Positions 24,557-34,327 of a stretch of 44,249 bases of DNA are shown here, piece by piece. Where the stretch lies: contig CAINNX010000155.1 in the NCBI GenBank assembly GCA_903851305.1, positions 1-44,249 of the forward strand, written 5' to 3'. This stretch comes from an uncultured Hyphomicrobiales bacterium. Lineage in GTDB: Bacteria > Pseudomonadota > Alphaproteobacteria > Rhizobiales > Beijerinckiaceae. Position numbers and translations under genes: made by a program. Positions within the stretch are counted from its first letter, which is position 1; each line of letters opens with the position of its first letter. The notes below the pieces were generated by a model that did no database searches, was not told the DNA's origin, and saw nothing but the letters and a program-made list of their open reading frames with translations.

Positions 24557-25258
24557 TTGCTAGAAAAGCGGATCCGAATTTTTACAGGTGGCGCGCCATC
24601 GCATGTTCTTGAGCAATTGGTGCCAGCTTTTGAGCGCGAAACAGGATGTGCCGTTGATATGGTAGTAAAGATTGTTGCCGATATTCAAAAACAAGTTTTA
24701 TCAGGCGACCATCCGGATGTAATTCTACTTCCTCAAAGGCTCATAGATGATATTGAAGAAACAGTCGAAACGTGTGTTGACGGGCGTGCCGCATTGGCAC
24801 GTGTTGGAATAGGTCTTGTAACAAAAAGTGGGAGAGCCCTGACGGATTTCACAGACCTCTCAGGCTTGAAAAAGCTTCTGCTGGAAGCGAGACATGTTGT
24901 CGTTGCTGATCCAAGAACGCCCACAGGGCGTCATTTAGCTTTTGTTTTTGAAAAACTCGGCATCACCAAACAGCTTAGTGACAAGCTAATCCATAAGGGG
25001 GCCATCCATGGTGGCGGCACTTTGGTCGCCACGGGCGAAGCTGATTTTGGTTTGTTTTTAGTTAGCGAGGTACAGCATTTGGAGGGCTTACAGCTTGCAG
25101 GCTTTTTGCCCACTTCAGTCCAAAATTATATTGTTTATTGCTCATCCGTTCCGACCTCTTCAAATTATACGAAAGAAGCCATTCAGTTTGTCCAATTTTT
25201 GAAATCACCGTTTCACCATAATCTGTGGCGAGTAAATGGTTTCGAGCCCGAAGCTTAA
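24557..25258 (+). CDS. Signal-less extracellular-binding-fold protein (ModA-like)
   Basis: A 233-residue protein of the type II periplasmic-binding superfamily, related to molybdate-type binders (RIFTGGAPSHVLEQLVPAFE, then DVILLPQRLIDD, VVVADPRTPTGRHLAFVFEK and GEADFGLFLVSEVQHLEG). The TTG start is supported by GAGGGA seven bases upstream. There is no signal peptide, so it is probably cytoplasmic, unlike transport receptors. It follows the TTT receptor and converges on the enoyl-CoA hydratase gene with ten bases between. It may be an intracellular sensor or an enzyme. The start choice and role are uncertain. Confidence 0.75.
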   Translation: MLEKRIRIFTGGAPSHVLEQLVPAFERETGCAVDMVVKIVADIQKQVLSGDHPDVILLPQRLIDDIEETVETCVDGRAALARVGIGLVTKSGRALTDFTDLSGLKKLLLEARHVVVADPRTPTGRHLAFVFEKLGITKQLSDKLIHKGAIHGGGTLVATGEADFGLFLVSEVQHLEGLQLAGFLPTSVQNYIVYCSSVPTSSNYTKEAIQFVQFLKSPFHHNLWRVNGFEPEA

Positions 25259-25268
25259 AATCAAGGGC

Positions 25269-26045
25269 TCACTTGTTTTGAAAGCGCGGTGCACGCTTTT
25301 CGATAAAAGCTTGCATACCTTCTTTCTGATCTTGTGTTGCAAATAATGAATGTAGTGCACGGCGTTCAAAAAGAAGGCCTTCGGATAAAAGGGATTCATA
25401 GCTGCGATTAATTGCCTCCTTGGCAAGACACAGGCTTGGCAAAGACATATTTGAAATAATATGAGCGACTTTCAGAGTTTCACTCATTAAGTCGACCGTT
25501 GGGACAACGCGCGTTATAAGCCCTGCTGAAAAAGCTTCCTGTGCATCCATCATCCGTCCCGTTAGTATCAATTCCATAGCACGCGCCTTGCCGATCGCAC
25601 GAGTCAGGCGTTGGGTGCCTCCTAACCCTGGAATGGCGCCAATTTTAATTTCGGGCTGACCAAAGCGTGCATTTTCAGCGGCAAATACCATGTCGCATTG
25701 CATTGCAAGTTCACAACCACCCCCCAGAGCAAAGCCGGAAACAGCAGCAATAGTTGGTTTTCGCATTCGTGCAATTACGTTCCAATTTTCCGTAAAATCA
25801 TCTTTGAAAGCATCTGCAAAACTTTTATCAGCCATTTCTTTGATATCGGCACCCGCCGCAAAAGCTTTATCCGAACCTGAAATAATCAGGCAAGAGAGAT
25901 TTGAATCGGCTTCAACAGCACGCACAGCGTGCTGTAATTCTTCAATCAAGTTTTGATTGAGTGCATTGAGTGCTTCTGGCCGGTTGAAGCGAATGATCGC
26001 AACCCGTTCATTGGTTTCAAACAAAATACTTTTGAAAGACATCAT
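25269..26045 (-). CDS. Enoyl-CoA hydratase
   Basis: A 258-residue crotonase-fold hydratase. Oxyanion-hole motifs are [12 protein letters not shown] and [12 protein letters not shown], and both catalytic glutamates are present (in GGGCEL and [15 protein letters not shown]). It adds water to trans-2-enoyl-CoA. Start at 26045 follows an AGGG and lies just past the stop of the upstream fusion gene, so it is the last gene of the leftward pimC-pimD-pimF operon. The hydratase function overlaps that of the N-terminal domain of the fusion, which suggests a distinct chain length or ring substrate. Confidence 0.9.
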   Translation of the reverse strand: MMSFKSILFETNERVAIIRFNRPEALNALNQNLIEELQHAVRAVEADSNLSCLIISGSDKAFAAGADIKEMADKSFADAFKDDFTENWNVIARMRKPTIAAVSGFALGGGCELAMQCDMVFAAENARFGQPEIKIGAIPGLGGTQRLTRAIGKARAMELILTGRMMDAQEAFSAGLITRVVPTVDLMSETLKVAHIISNMSLPSLCLAKEAINRSYESLLSEGLLFERRALHSLFATQDQKEGMQAFIEKRAPRFQNK

Positions 26046-26046
26046 T

Positions 26047-28128
26047 TTAAAGCCCTGGATGAAGCCATTTGAGGTCAGCTTTTTTGAATCGATGTCCAAT
26101 GGATAGAGCCAAAATCTCAGTCCAGTATGTAAGTTTATCTTCGGGCTCGTGTTGGGCCCAAAATAATGGGCCACCTATATGGGTTGGAAAACCATAACCA
26201 GTGACCATGACAAGGTCTACATCTGAAGCACGCTCTGCAATGCCTTCCGATAAAAGCAAAGCCGCTTCATTAATGATCGAAATCAGTGCCCGGTTCACGA
26301 TTTCGTCTGCCGGAATGGATCTCCGCTCAAAACCCTTGCGGCGCGATGCATCTTCAATCACATCCTTCACCCATGGATCTGCGACGCCGCGTCTTGTGCC
26401 GTCAGGATAGGTATACCAACCTTTGCCAGCTTTTAGCCCGACGCGCCCGGCTTCACACAAGCGATCCAAAATATCCGAATAGCGTTCTTGCGGATCACGT
26501 GTGGCTGCCTGACGCTGACGTGTACGCCAAGCAATATCGAGTCCAGATAAATCGGCCACAGCAAAAGGACCCATGGCAAAGCCAAAATCTGTCAGAGCTG
26601 CATCGACCTCGAATGGAAGTGCACCTTCTTCCAGCATAAATTCGCATTGCTTGCGATAGGCGGAATAAATTCGATTGCCGATGAAACCCTCGCAGACACG
26701 GGCGACAACCGGCGTCTTACGAATCTTGCGGGCAATATCCATGGCTGTGGCGAGCGTCGATAAGGATGTATCTTGTGTCCTTACAATTTCGAGAAGCTTC
26801 ATAATATGAGCGGGTGCGAAGAAATGCAGACCTATCACATTTTGTGGTCTAGATGTGACGCTTGCTAGACGATTGAGATCTAAATAGGAGGTATTCGAGG
26901 CTAGAATCGCACTCGGCTTTACTTTGTGATCAAGCTCTCGCATCAGTGTCGTTTTGACGTCAAAATCTTCAAAGACCGCTTCGATCACTAGGTCTGCTTG
27001 CCTGACCTCGTCAAAATGGCAAGTGGTGCTTAGATGGACCAGATTTTCTTCAACTTTTTTTGCTGTCTGCCGACCCGATGCAAGATTGCGTTCATAAATT
27101 GCACGAATACGGGCTGATCCTTGATCAAGTGATACTTCATCGCGCTCAATCAGCGTGACTGGAAATCCTGCATCCAAGAAGCAAACGGCAATGCCCGCTC
27201 CCATTGTGCCGCCACCAATAACACAGGTCTGCGTGATTTGAAGTGGCTGGATAGACTCAATTCCAGGTATGCGCGTGGCTTCACGTTCTGCGAAAAATAA
27301 GTGCCGACGTGCACTGGCGTCATAGCCATGTCGTAATTTTTGAAATGTTGCACGTTCTTGGCTCAAGCCTTCATCGAAAGGCAAGGACTGGCTTAAAATG
27401 ATAGATTCAACAGCTGCGGTCACGGCAGGCGCATGCTCTGATTTCTTGCGCAGCTTTTCAACAATGGTATTGACCTCACTGTTGGACACTTGCTGATGAT
27501 CACGATCACGGAGGCGTTTTTTGCCTGAACTTTTGGCGCATTCAAGGGCAAAGTTTTTGGCTTCTGTTTTGAGCTCGGTCGTGCAGAGGCGGTCTATCAT
27601 ACCTAGGTCGACAGCCTCAGAGCCTTTGACCCGTTTGGCATTGCCGATAAGATCAAGTGCCTTAGCCGTACCAATCAGCCGCGGTAAACGCTGCGTACCG
27701 CCGGCGCCAGGGATCACGCCGAGCGAGACTTCTGGCAGACCGATTGAAGCCTGTGGTGTTGCCATGCGGGCATCGCAGGCCAGTGCCAGCTCGAAGCCAG
27801 CGCCTAAAGCTGCCCCATGAATTGCTGCAATAACTGGCTTATTCAAATTTTCAATCAATTGAATAATGGCGGGCATTTGCGGATCTAACAATGGCCCATC
27901 AAATTCCCGAATATCAGCGCCAGCCATGAAATTTTGTCCTTGCCCCATTATGACAACAGCTATGATGGAAGAGTCATGGGCGGATTCTTGTAAACCTTCA
28001 TACAAAGCTGCACGCAGTGCAGCTGAGCTGGCATTCACCGGGGGATGATTGAGGAGCAGAAAAGCTACCCCATCCTCACGTAAGATCGTGAGGAGATTGG
28101 CGGGTTTGTGCTCTTCTGCGCTGTTCAT
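26047..28128 (-). CDS. pimF: PimF-like enoyl-CoA hydratase/3-hydroxyacyl-CoA dehydrogenase fusion
   Basis: A 693-residue bifunctional beta-oxidation enzyme. The N-terminal crotonase domain (about 1-280) has [31 protein letters not shown] and [20 protein letters not shown] with both glutamates. The central NAD-binding domain begins [20 protein letters not shown] (about 295), with [18 protein letters not shown], and the C-terminal 3HCDH domain carries [20 protein letters not shown]. It hydrates enoyl-CoA and oxidises the 3-hydroxyacyl-CoA. The arrangement with pimC- and pimD-like genes matches the pimeloyl-CoA (dicarboxylic acid) operon of Rhodopseudomonas. The gene name is by similarity. Confidence 0.88.
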   Translation of the reverse strand: MNSAEEHKPANLLTILREDGVAFLLLNHPPVNASSAALRAALYEGLQESAHDSSIIAVVIMGQGQNFMAGADIREFDGPLLDPQMPAIIQLIENLNKPVIAAIHGAALGAGFELALACDARMATPQASIGLPEVSLGVIPGAGGTQRLPRLIGTAKALDLIGNAKRVKGSEAVDLGMIDRLCTTELKTEAKNFALECAKSSGKKRLRDRDHQQVSNSEVNTIVEKLRKKSEHAPAVTAAVESIILSQSLPFDEGLSQERATFQKLRHGYDASARRHLFFAEREATRIPGIESIQPLQITQTCVIGGGTMGAGIAVCFLDAGFPVTLIERDEVSLDQGSARIRAIYERNLASGRQTAKKVEENLVHLSTTCHFDEVRQADLVIEAVFEDFDVKTTLMRELDHKVKPSAILASNTSYLDLNRLASVTSRPQNVIGLHFFAPAHIMKLLEIVRTQDTSLSTLATAMDIARKIRKTPVVARVCEGFIGNRIYSAYRKQCEFMLEEGALPFEVDAALTDFGFAMGPFAVADLSGLDIAWRTRQRQAATRDPQERYSDILDRLCEAGRVGLKAGKGWYTYPDGTRRGVADPWVKDVIEDASRRKGFERRSIPADEIVNRALISIINEAALLLSEGIAERASDVDLVMVTGYGFPTHIGGPLFWAQHEPEDKLTYWTEILALSIGHRFKKADLKWLHPGL

Positions 28129-28144
28129 GACGATTCATCTGTCG

Positions 28145-29296
28145 TTATTCGAGTTCGAACAGGCCGGGTCCTGACGTCAGCAATTCAAGATGGTGATCTG
28201 CGTGGCCAAGGAATTGCTCAAGAAGAGTGAGCTTCTTAAAATAATGCCCAGCCTTAAATTCCATAGTGACGCCGATGCCACCAAACATTTGGACAGCTTC
28301 TTCTCCAATCAATTTGGCGGAGCGTCCGATTTGAACTTTTGCTGATGAAACGGCTTGCGCGATAGCTGTTTTATCATCTGTTTGACTCATCATAGCTGCA
28401 TACATGGCCATGCTCCGCGCTTGTTCAAGCGCAATATACATGTCGGCGGCACGATGTTGTAGGGCTTGGAAATTTCCGATCGGGACGCCAAATTGCTTGC
28501 GTTGTTTTAGGTAATCGACCGTCATCTGATGCAATTCAGACATCACACCAACCGCTTCAGCACAGACAGCTGCAAGAGTTTCATATTCAGCAGATTGCAA
28601 GATTCGAAACCCATCGTCCACACAGCCAATCAGGGCTGAATGGGGCACTAAAACACTGTTGATTTGAATGTCGGATGCTCTTTGTCCATCATGTAAAGCA
28701 TATGATTGGATATTAATATTTGTGGCGCGCGGATCGACTGCAAAAAGAGTTATGCCCTTCGCATCAGAAGGAGCGCCACTGGTGCGTGCCGAGATGATCA
28801 GTAGATCAGCGGAGTCACCATGCAAGACACAGGATTTATGTCCGCTGATCTGCCAGAGATCACCAGAGCGGACTGCTTGCGTCCCGACGCGAGAAGGGCT
28901 TCCAAAAGTACCTCTTTCGGTATGTGCAAGACTTACGATCAGGCTGCCATCGATGACTTTTGTAGAAATGCTTTCATGTTGCTCAGTAGATGCCGCACGA
29001 CGTAGAATACCGCCAGCCATGACAATCGTCGATAAATAAGGCTCAAGAGTGATATGGCGGCCCAGCTGCTCCATCACAATCATCGTATCGACGGGTGTCC
29101 CATCAAGGCCACCACTTTCACTTGTGAAAGGCAATGCAAGCAGGCCGATTTCAGCAAATTGCGCCCAGATTTCACGGCTCCACCCAGGTGTTGCTGCTTC
29201 ATATTTCCAACGGTGATCAAACGCATAAGATCTTTGCAGCAGCCTCACCAGGCTATCTTGCATCATTCTTTGTTCATCAGAGAGTGAGAAGTCCAC
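28145..29296 (-). CDS. pimD: Acyl-CoA dehydrogenase, PimD-like small subunit
   Basis: A 383-residue acyl-CoA dehydrogenase-fold protein with a GTG start three bases after the pimC stop. It opens MDFSLSDEQRMMQDSLVRLL and has QRKQFGVPIGNFQALQHRAA and EAVQMFGGIGVTMEFKAGHY. The usual FAD-contact stretch is degenerate, and the C-terminal catalytic-type EGT motif is absent (LLEQFLGHADHH), as in the small subunits of paired dehydrogenases such as pimeloyl-CoA dehydrogenase. It probably works as a heteromer with the 29300 protein. No thiolase is encoded in this operon. Confidence 0.86.
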   Translation of the reverse strand: MDFSLSDEQRMMQDSLVRLLQRSYAFDHRWKYEAATPGWSREIWAQFAEIGLLALPFTSESGGLDGTPVDTMIVMEQLGRHITLEPYLSTIVMAGGILRRAASTEQHESISTKVIDGSLIVSLAHTERGTFGSPSRVGTQAVRSGDLWQISGHKSCVLHGDSADLLIISARTSGAPSDAKGITLFAVDPRATNINIQSYALHDGQRASDIQINSVLVPHSALIGCVDDGFRILQSAEYETLAAVCAEAVGVMSELHQMTVDYLKQRKQFGVPIGNFQALQHRAADMYIALEQARSMAMYAAMMSQTDDKTAIAQAVSSAKVQIGRSAKLIGEEAVQMFGGIGVTMEFKAGHYFKKLTLLEQFLGHADHHLELLTSGPGLFELE

Positions 29297-29299
29297 GCG

Positions 29300-30469
29300 T
29301 CAAAGCCCCAGAATTGATTTTGCGATGATTGTCTTTTGAATCTCGTTAGAGCCACCAAAAATAGACACTTTTCGCCAATTGAAATAATTGGCGGTGATCA
29401 TGCTGGACCAATCGTCAAAGGCATCATCCTGGCGGCGCAGGGCGTCCGGCCCTAGTATCTGAACAAGCAAATTGCTGGTTGCCTGCTGTAGTTCAGAACC
29501 TTTGACTTTGAGAATGGAAGAGGCAGGATCAGGCGCACCATGCGATTGGCCTTCAGCTGAAAGCACCCGTAATTGCGTGATTTCAAGAGCTTTGAGCTCA
29601 ACTTCAAGGGCGGCTAGCTTGGTTCGAAAACCGTCATGTTCCAGCAAGGGTCGGCCTTGGTATGGGGTGCGAGCGGCCAATTCGCGCGCACGCTGCAGTC
29701 GCTCTTTTGAGACACCCAAACGGGCGAGATTGACGCGTTCCGCACTCAGCAGAAATTTTGCATAATCCCAGCCTTTATTCTCTTCCCCGACCAGATTTTC
29801 GGATGGCACTTTTACATTATCAAAAAATACTTCATTGACTTCGTGCCCGCCATCAATCGTCTGGATGGGGCGAACTGTGATGCCTGGTGTTTTCATATCA
29901 ATGAGCAAGAATGAAATGCCCATTTGTTTTTTGACTGTAGGGTCTGTGCGCACAAGGCAAAAAATCCAATCCGCATATTGCGCATAGGACGTCCATGTCT
30001 TCTGGCCATTGACGATGTAATAATCTCCCTCGCGTCGCGCATTGGTTTTGAGCGAAGCTAGGTCAGAACCGGCGTCGGGTTCAGAAAAGCCCTGACACCA
30101 CCAATCATCCGAATTGGCAATGCGAGGCAAGAAGCGCTTCTTTTGGTACTCAGAACCAAATTCGATAATAACGGGTCCGACCATATAGACGCTGAACGAA
30201 AGTGGTCGCGGGGCGGGTGCCAGCTGCAATTCTTCGGTAAAAATGGATTGCTTGATAGGGCTCCAACCTGCGCCGCCCCACTCGACGGGCCAATGAGGCA
30301 CGCCCCATCCCTTTTTATTGAGAATGCGCTGCCATTCGATGACATGATCGCGGATCAAATAGCCGCCACGTAACATGCCCTGCTTCATCTCTTCGGTCAG
30401 ATTGTCGGCAATAAAAGCGCGAACTTCTTCCCGGAAGGCGATTTCATCAGCGTTGAATTGCAGTTCCAT
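29300..30469 (-). CDS. pimC: Acyl-CoA dehydrogenase, PimC-like large subunit
   Basis: A 389-residue FAD-dependent acyl-CoA dehydrogenase. It opens LQFNADEIAFREEVRAFIAD and has NKKGWGVPHWPVEWGGAGW, DDWWCQGFSEPDAGSDLASL (FAD contact), TVRPIQTIDGGHEVNEVFFD and KVSIFGGSNEIQKTIIAKSI. These blocks closely match large subunits of pimeloyl-CoA dehydrogenase as I recall them. It introduces the alpha-beta double bond in (dicarboxylyl-)CoA thioesters. First gene of a four-gene leftward operon, divergent from the ThDP-enzyme gene. A 19-bp box shared with the CoA-transferase promoter lies at 30575-30593. Confidence 0.9.
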   Translation of the reverse strand: MELQFNADEIAFREEVRAFIADNLTEEMKQGMLRGGYLIRDHVIEWQRILNKKGWGVPHWPVEWGGAGWSPIKQSIFTEELQLAPAPRPLSFSVYMVGPVIIEFGSEYQKKRFLPRIANSDDWWCQGFSEPDAGSDLASLKTNARREGDYYIVNGQKTWTSYAQYADWIFCLVRTDPTVKKQMGISFLLIDMKTPGITVRPIQTIDGGHEVNEVFFDNVKVPSENLVGEENKGWDYAKFLLSAERVNLARLGVSKERLQRARELAARTPYQGRPLLEHDGFRTKLAALEVELKALEITQLRVLSAEGQSHGAPDPASSILKVKGSELQQATSNLLVQILGPDALRRQDDAFDDWSSMITANYFNWRKVSIFGGSNEIQKTIIAKSILGL

Positions 30470-30574
30470 ATCTAGCCTTCAACCATCGCGACGCTGGCGC
30501 GGCAACCAGGCTGGCGGCTTGATGCGCGCGCGTTCTTACTAGCGTAGCTGGAAAGGTTAGGGGGGTAAGCAGAA

Positions 30575-30593
30575 TTGTCAATAGCTTTTCATA
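30575..30593 (-). promoter_or_regulatory. Shared 19-bp box, copy 1, upstream of pimC
   Basis: Plus-strand TTGTCAATAGCTTTTCATA matches 17 of 19 positions of the segment at 39520-39538. On the minus strand it contains TTGACA, a consensus -35, pointing at the leftward pimC gene. The fitting -10 is weak, so an activator or overlapping operator is possible. Confidence 0.6.
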
Positions 30594-30623
30594 ATTATGG
30601 CTTTGAAACGGCTATTTCGTCGC

Positions 30624-30653
30624 TTGTAAACTGACAATATGTTGATGTATAAT
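30624..30653 (+). promoter_or_regulatory. Sigma-70-type promoter of the ThDP-enzyme operon
   Basis: TTGTAA (30624-30629), an 18-base spacer and a perfect TATAAT (30648-30653) read toward the gene at 30722. A small palindrome TTGCA-GT-TGCAA (30653-30664) overlaps the end of the -10 and could hold a repressor. The same CGCTTGTAAA string recurs at 39542-39551. Confidence 0.65.
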
Positions 30654-30721
30654 TGCAGTTGCAAGTCGGCTGAGGCTGAGCGAGCATAAGTCATAAGAAC
30701 AAAGAATAGCGGGAAACAAGC

Positions 30722-32446
30722 ATGGTCGACAGCAAGTCCGCAGGCAAGCCTGTTCCCGGGGGACGGGACAAGATCGCGGCAGAGGCCTTTCTTCAATCGC
30801 TCCAAGAATGTGGAGTGGATTATCTGTTCGCTAATCCCGGCACAGATTTTCCGCCTGTGGTTGAAGCTTACGGGCGCGCAGCAAGAAGAAATGCGAAAGT
30901 TCCTCAACCGCTCGTCGTACCCCATGAAAATCTGGCTGTGGCCATGGCACATGGTGCCTATGCAATGACAGGTCGCATGCAGGCTGTGATGCTCCATGTG
31001 AATGTCGGTACTGCGAATGCCATCAATAATATCTTGAATATGAGCCGTGACCGGATTCCGCTGATGCTGATTGCTGGGCGCACGCCGATTATGGAGAAAG
31101 ATGCTTTCGGCAGCCGCAATAGACCCGTTCATTGGGGTCAAGAAATGTTTGATCAGGCCTCAATGCTGCGTGAGGCTGTCAAGTGGGACTATGAATTGCG
31201 CGCACCTGAACAGGCCTCTGATGTGGTCTGCCGCGCGCATGAGGTATCGATGACAAGTCCGCGCGGTCCGGTCTATCTGACTTTGCCGCGTGAGCCTTTG
31301 TCTGCACCTGTGCCAGAAGATTTTATGTCATCTTCTCCGCGCGCGATCCCCACGCGTCCGTATCCAGATGCTATGGCCATTCAACAGCTTTCTGAATGGG
31401 TCGCAAAAGCGCATTTTCCCATCATTATAACCACTTCTAGTGGTGCTGATGCCATGCCAGCTTTGGCGCATTTGGCAGAACATTTCGCCATTCCAGTTGT
31501 CACGCATCGGCAGCTGATGGTCTGCTTGCCATCAAGCCATCCTATGCATGCAGGCTATGATCCGGCAGCGCTTATGGCAAAAGCTGATCTGATCATCGAG
31601 CTTGAATGTGATGTACCTTATATCCCCAATGTACAGGGGGCTCCACAGCGAAACACAAAGATCGTCGCCATTGGCGAAGATCCCGCATTTGTGCGTTATC
31701 CGATGCGCAATTTCCAGACGGATATGGCGATCACGGCAAGTGCTGCAAGCGCAATTGAGGCACTCAACATCTCTCTTGATGGTCAATTATTTGATGCAGT
31801 TGCCATGCAAGAGCGTCGTAGCTGGGTGGAAGAATTTAAGGCCAATAGAAAAACCACTTTGGAAAAAGCCGCGAAGCCTAACGGTGAGCAGATCACCCTA
31901 GCCTATCTGAGCCGCGTGATTGGGGAGGTTTTGGGTGATGATGCAGTGATTTTCAATGAATATTCCTTGTCGCAAGATCATTGTCCACGAGAGAAGCCAA
32001 ACACTTATTTTGGATTGAGTTCGGCGGGCGGTCTTGGTTGGGGCCTTGGAGCGGCACTTGGCGCGAAACTGGCTGCACCTGAAAAACTGGTTGCTGCGGT
32101 GGTGGGTGATGGATCTTACCTGTTCTCAAATCCAATGGTCGCGCATTGGACGGCAGATGCGCATAAATTGCCTTTTTTAACTATTATCATCAATAATTCA
32201 CGTTATGGCGCGGTGCGCACAGCCACGCTCTCCATGTTCAAAGATGGTGTTGCGGGCGAGGATGACGGACGTTTCATGTCCGACTTGGATCCGAGTCCGC
32301 AATTTGAAGTGGCTGCAATGGCGCAGGGCGCGCATGGTGTGCGTGTTTCTGATGCGGCAGAGCTTGCAAAGATTTTGCAGCAGGCGCGCGACATCGTCGT
32401 GAAAGAGCATCGGCAAGCGGTTGTGAATGTCATCTGTCCCTATTGA
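30722..32446 (+). CDS. Thiamine-diphosphate-dependent enzyme (acetolactate synthase-like), paralogue 1
   Basis: A 574-residue ThDP enzyme of the acetolactate synthase/benzoylformate decarboxylase superfamily. The ThDP-activating glutamate is E69 in VVPHENLAVAMAHG; the central domain runs about 220-370; the Mg/ThDP motif begins GDGSYLFSNP (about 462) and ends INN about 27 residues later. It catalyses cleavage or ligation next to a carbonyl: 2-oxoacid decarboxylation, carboligation, or 1,2-dione ring hydrolysis as in IolD or cyclohexane-1,2-dione hydrolase. It is followed by RidA, aldehyde dehydrogenase and SDR genes, which fits aldehyde production. A paralogue is at 42252. The exact reaction cannot be assigned. 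Confidence 0.87.
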   Translation: MVDSKSAGKPVPGGRDKIAAEAFLQSLQECGVDYLFANPGTDFPPVVEAYGRAARRNAKVPQPLVVPHENLAVAMAHGAYAMTGRMQAVMLHVNVGTANAINNILNMSRDRIPLMLIAGRTPIMEKDAFGSRNRPVHWGQEMFDQASMLREAVKWDYELRAPEQASDVVCRAHEVSMTSPRGPVYLTLPREPLSAPVPEDFMSSSPRAIPTRPYPDAMAIQQLSEWVAKAHFPIIITTSSGADAMPALAHLAEHFAIPVVTHRQLMVCLPSSHPMHAGYDPAALMAKADLIIELECDVPYIPNVQGAPQRNTKIVAIGEDPAFVRYPMRNFQTDMAITASAASAIEALNISLDGQLFDAVAMQERRSWVEEFKANRKTTLEKAAKPNGEQITLAYLSRVIGEVLGDDAVIFNEYSLSQDHCPREKPNTYFGLSSAGGLGWGLGAALGAKLAAPEKLVAAVVGDGSYLFSNPMVAHWTADAHKLPFLTIIINNSRYGAVRTATLSMFKDGVAGEDDGRFMSDLDPSPQFEVAAMAQGAHGVRVSDAAELAKILQQARDIVVKEHRQAVVNVICPY

Positions 32447-32464
32447 GCCAACGAAGAGGCGAAA

Positions 32465-32845
32465 ATGAAACGGCAGGCAATTTATATCAGCCAGTTTCAG
32501 CATCAAAATCCGATTCCGAACGCTGCTCGTTTGGGGTCGGTCATCGCATCAGGACTTATTCGTGGTGTAGATCCCAAGACCCATGAATTTCCTGCTGATA
32601 TGGCGCAGCAATGCGCCTATATGTTTGACAATATTCGAGCCACTGTTGAGGCTGCAGGGGCGACAATTGATGCAATCGTCAAGGTCACGTTTTGGATGGA
32701 GCAGATGAATCGTGCGTCCATTAATGTCGAATGGACTAAAATGTTTCCAGATGAGGCGACCCGTCCGGCACGACAGATCATGCTTTCTCCAATGGAGCCA
32801 CATGTTCTTGTTCAATGTGACTTTCTCGCTGTTGTCAGCGAATAG
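32465..32845 (+). CDS. RidA (YjgF/YER057c/UK114) family protein
   Basis: A 126-residue Rid-family protein. RidA deaminates reactive enamine/imine intermediates; other subgroups have unassigned roles in catabolic operons. The substrate-binding arginine lies in ATRPARQIMLSP, but the C-terminal acid of true RidA (VEIEAIA-like) is replaced by VQCDFLAVV, so it is probably a non-RidA subgroup. It follows the ThDP gene by 18 bases, with a GAGGCG ribosome site, and precedes the aldehyde dehydrogenase by 15 bases. Confidence 0.85.
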   Translation: MKRQAIYISQFQHQNPIPNAARLGSVIASGLIRGVDPKTHEFPADMAQQCAYMFDNIRATVEAAGATIDAIVKVTFWMEQMNRASINVEWTKMFPDEATRPARQIMLSPMEPHVLVQCDFLAVVSE

Positions 32846-32860
32846 GGAGACGTGACGCCG

Positions 32861-34291
32861 ATGTATTCTGATCTTGCACTGCTGATCGGAGGAGAATGGC
32901 GCGCAAAGGGCGATGCTGGCTGCTCAGAACCCGTGATCAATCCAGCTGATGGCAGAATACTTGCCAATCTGCCCCATGCCGGTGCCCGTGATTTAAGCGA
33001 TTCTGTTGTTGCCGCAACCGATGGCATGCGTGTCTGGCAAAAAATTTCAGCCTATGAGCGTGCAAACATCATGCATCGCGCAGCCGATTTGTTTCGCACT
33101 CGCCTCGATTCCATTGCCCGGATTATTGTGCAAGAGCAAGGTAAGGTCCTGAATGAAGCCATGATCGAGGCTGCAATGGCAGCTGATGTTATCGATTGGT
33201 ATGCCGAGGAAGGTCGTCGGGCGTATGGACGCATCGTGCCTGGCCGCGTGGCTGGTGTCCGGCAAATGGTGGTGCATGAACCGGTTGGCATTGTAGCTGC
33301 TTTTACACCTTGGAATTTTCCTGTGGTCACCCCGGCACGCAAAATTGCAGGTGCGTTAGGCGCAGGATGCTCGATCATCATCAAGGCATCTGAAGAAACT
33401 CCAGGCGCCTGTGTTGAAATGGCCCGCTGCTTTATGGAGGCGGGATTGCCTGCAGGTGTTCTTAATCTGGTGTTTGGCGTGCCTGCTGAGGTCTCAGAAA
33501 AATTGCTTGCGCGACCAGAGATTCGCAAAATCTCGTTCACGGGTTCGGTGGGTGTTGGAAAACATCTTGCGAAAATGGCTACCCGAACCATGAAACGCAG
33601 CACGATGGAGCTTGGCGGACATTCCCCTGTTGTAGTTTTTGATGATGTAAACCCTGAGCAAGTCGCAGATATGATTGCGGCTTACAAATTCCGCAATGCC
33701 GGTCAGGTCTGCATTTCACCAACCCGTTTCTACGTCCAAGAAGGCGTCTACGCGCGTTTCCTTGAGCGATTTAGCGCATATGCTAAAGGCTTGCGGCTGG
33801 GCAATGGACTTGAAGCCTCCACGACCATGGGACCACTCGCCAATCCCCGTCGACTGGATGCAATGGATATGTTCGTAAAGGATGCCCTCGAACAGGGTGG
33901 TAAAATCCGTGCGGGCGGTAAAAGGTATGGCAATGAGGGTTTTTATTATGAGCCCACCATTGTGACCGATGTGCCGGATCACTCTCTGATAATGACGGAA
34001 GAGCCTTTTGGTCCGATAGCACCAATCGTAACCTTCAAAACTTTTGATGAAGTGGTTGAGCGCGCTAATTCTCTTGAATTTGGTCTTGCCGCTTATGCAT
34101 TCACCACATCAATCGCGCGGGCTACCGCGATTGGAGATGCGCTACAGACTGGGATGGTTGGAATTAATTCTGTAGCTATTTCTACGCCTGAAACCCCATT
34201 CGGCGGGATTAAACATTCAGGCCATGGCAGTGAAGGCGGGATTGAGGGGCTAGAGGCCTATCTCAATGTGAAGTTTATTTCCCAGGCCTAA
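32861..34291 (+). CDS. NAD(P)-dependent aldehyde dehydrogenase (succinate-semialdehyde type)
   Basis: A 476-residue aldehyde dehydrogenase. The signature TPWNFPVVTPARKIAGALGAG is near residue 145, the glutamate motif is MELGGHSPVVVFDD, and the catalytic cysteine is in NAGQVCISPTRFYV. TEEPFGPIAPIVTF and SPTRF fit the succinate/glutarate-semialdehyde branch. An earlier GTG at 32852 is too close to the AGGGAGA ribosome site, so the ATG at 32861 is used. It oxidises an aldehyde, probably the product of the upstream ThDP enzyme, to the acid. Confidence 0.92.
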   Translation: MYSDLALLIGGEWRAKGDAGCSEPVINPADGRILANLPHAGARDLSDSVVAATDGMRVWQKISAYERANIMHRAADLFRTRLDSIARIIVQEQGKVLNEAMIEAAMAADVIDWYAEEGRRAYGRIVPGRVAGVRQMVVHEPVGIVAAFTPWNFPVVTPARKIAGALGAGCSIIIKASEETPGACVEMARCFMEAGLPAGVLNLVFGVPAEVSEKLLARPEIRKISFTGSVGVGKHLAKMATRTMKRSTMELGGHSPVVVFDDVNPEQVADMIAAYKFRNAGQVCISPTRFYVQEGVYARFLERFSAYAKGLRLGNGLEASTTMGPLANPRRLDAMDMFVKDALEQGGKIRAGGKRYGNEGFYYEPTIVTDVPDHSLIMTEEPFGPIAPIVTFKTFDEVVERANSLEFGLAAYAFTTSIARATAIGDALQTGMVGINSVAISTPETPFGGIKHSGHGSEGGIEGLEAYLNVKFISQA

Positions 34292-34327
34292 TGAGCGGAT
34301 AATAAAATCAAAGGATTGGAGCGGAAT

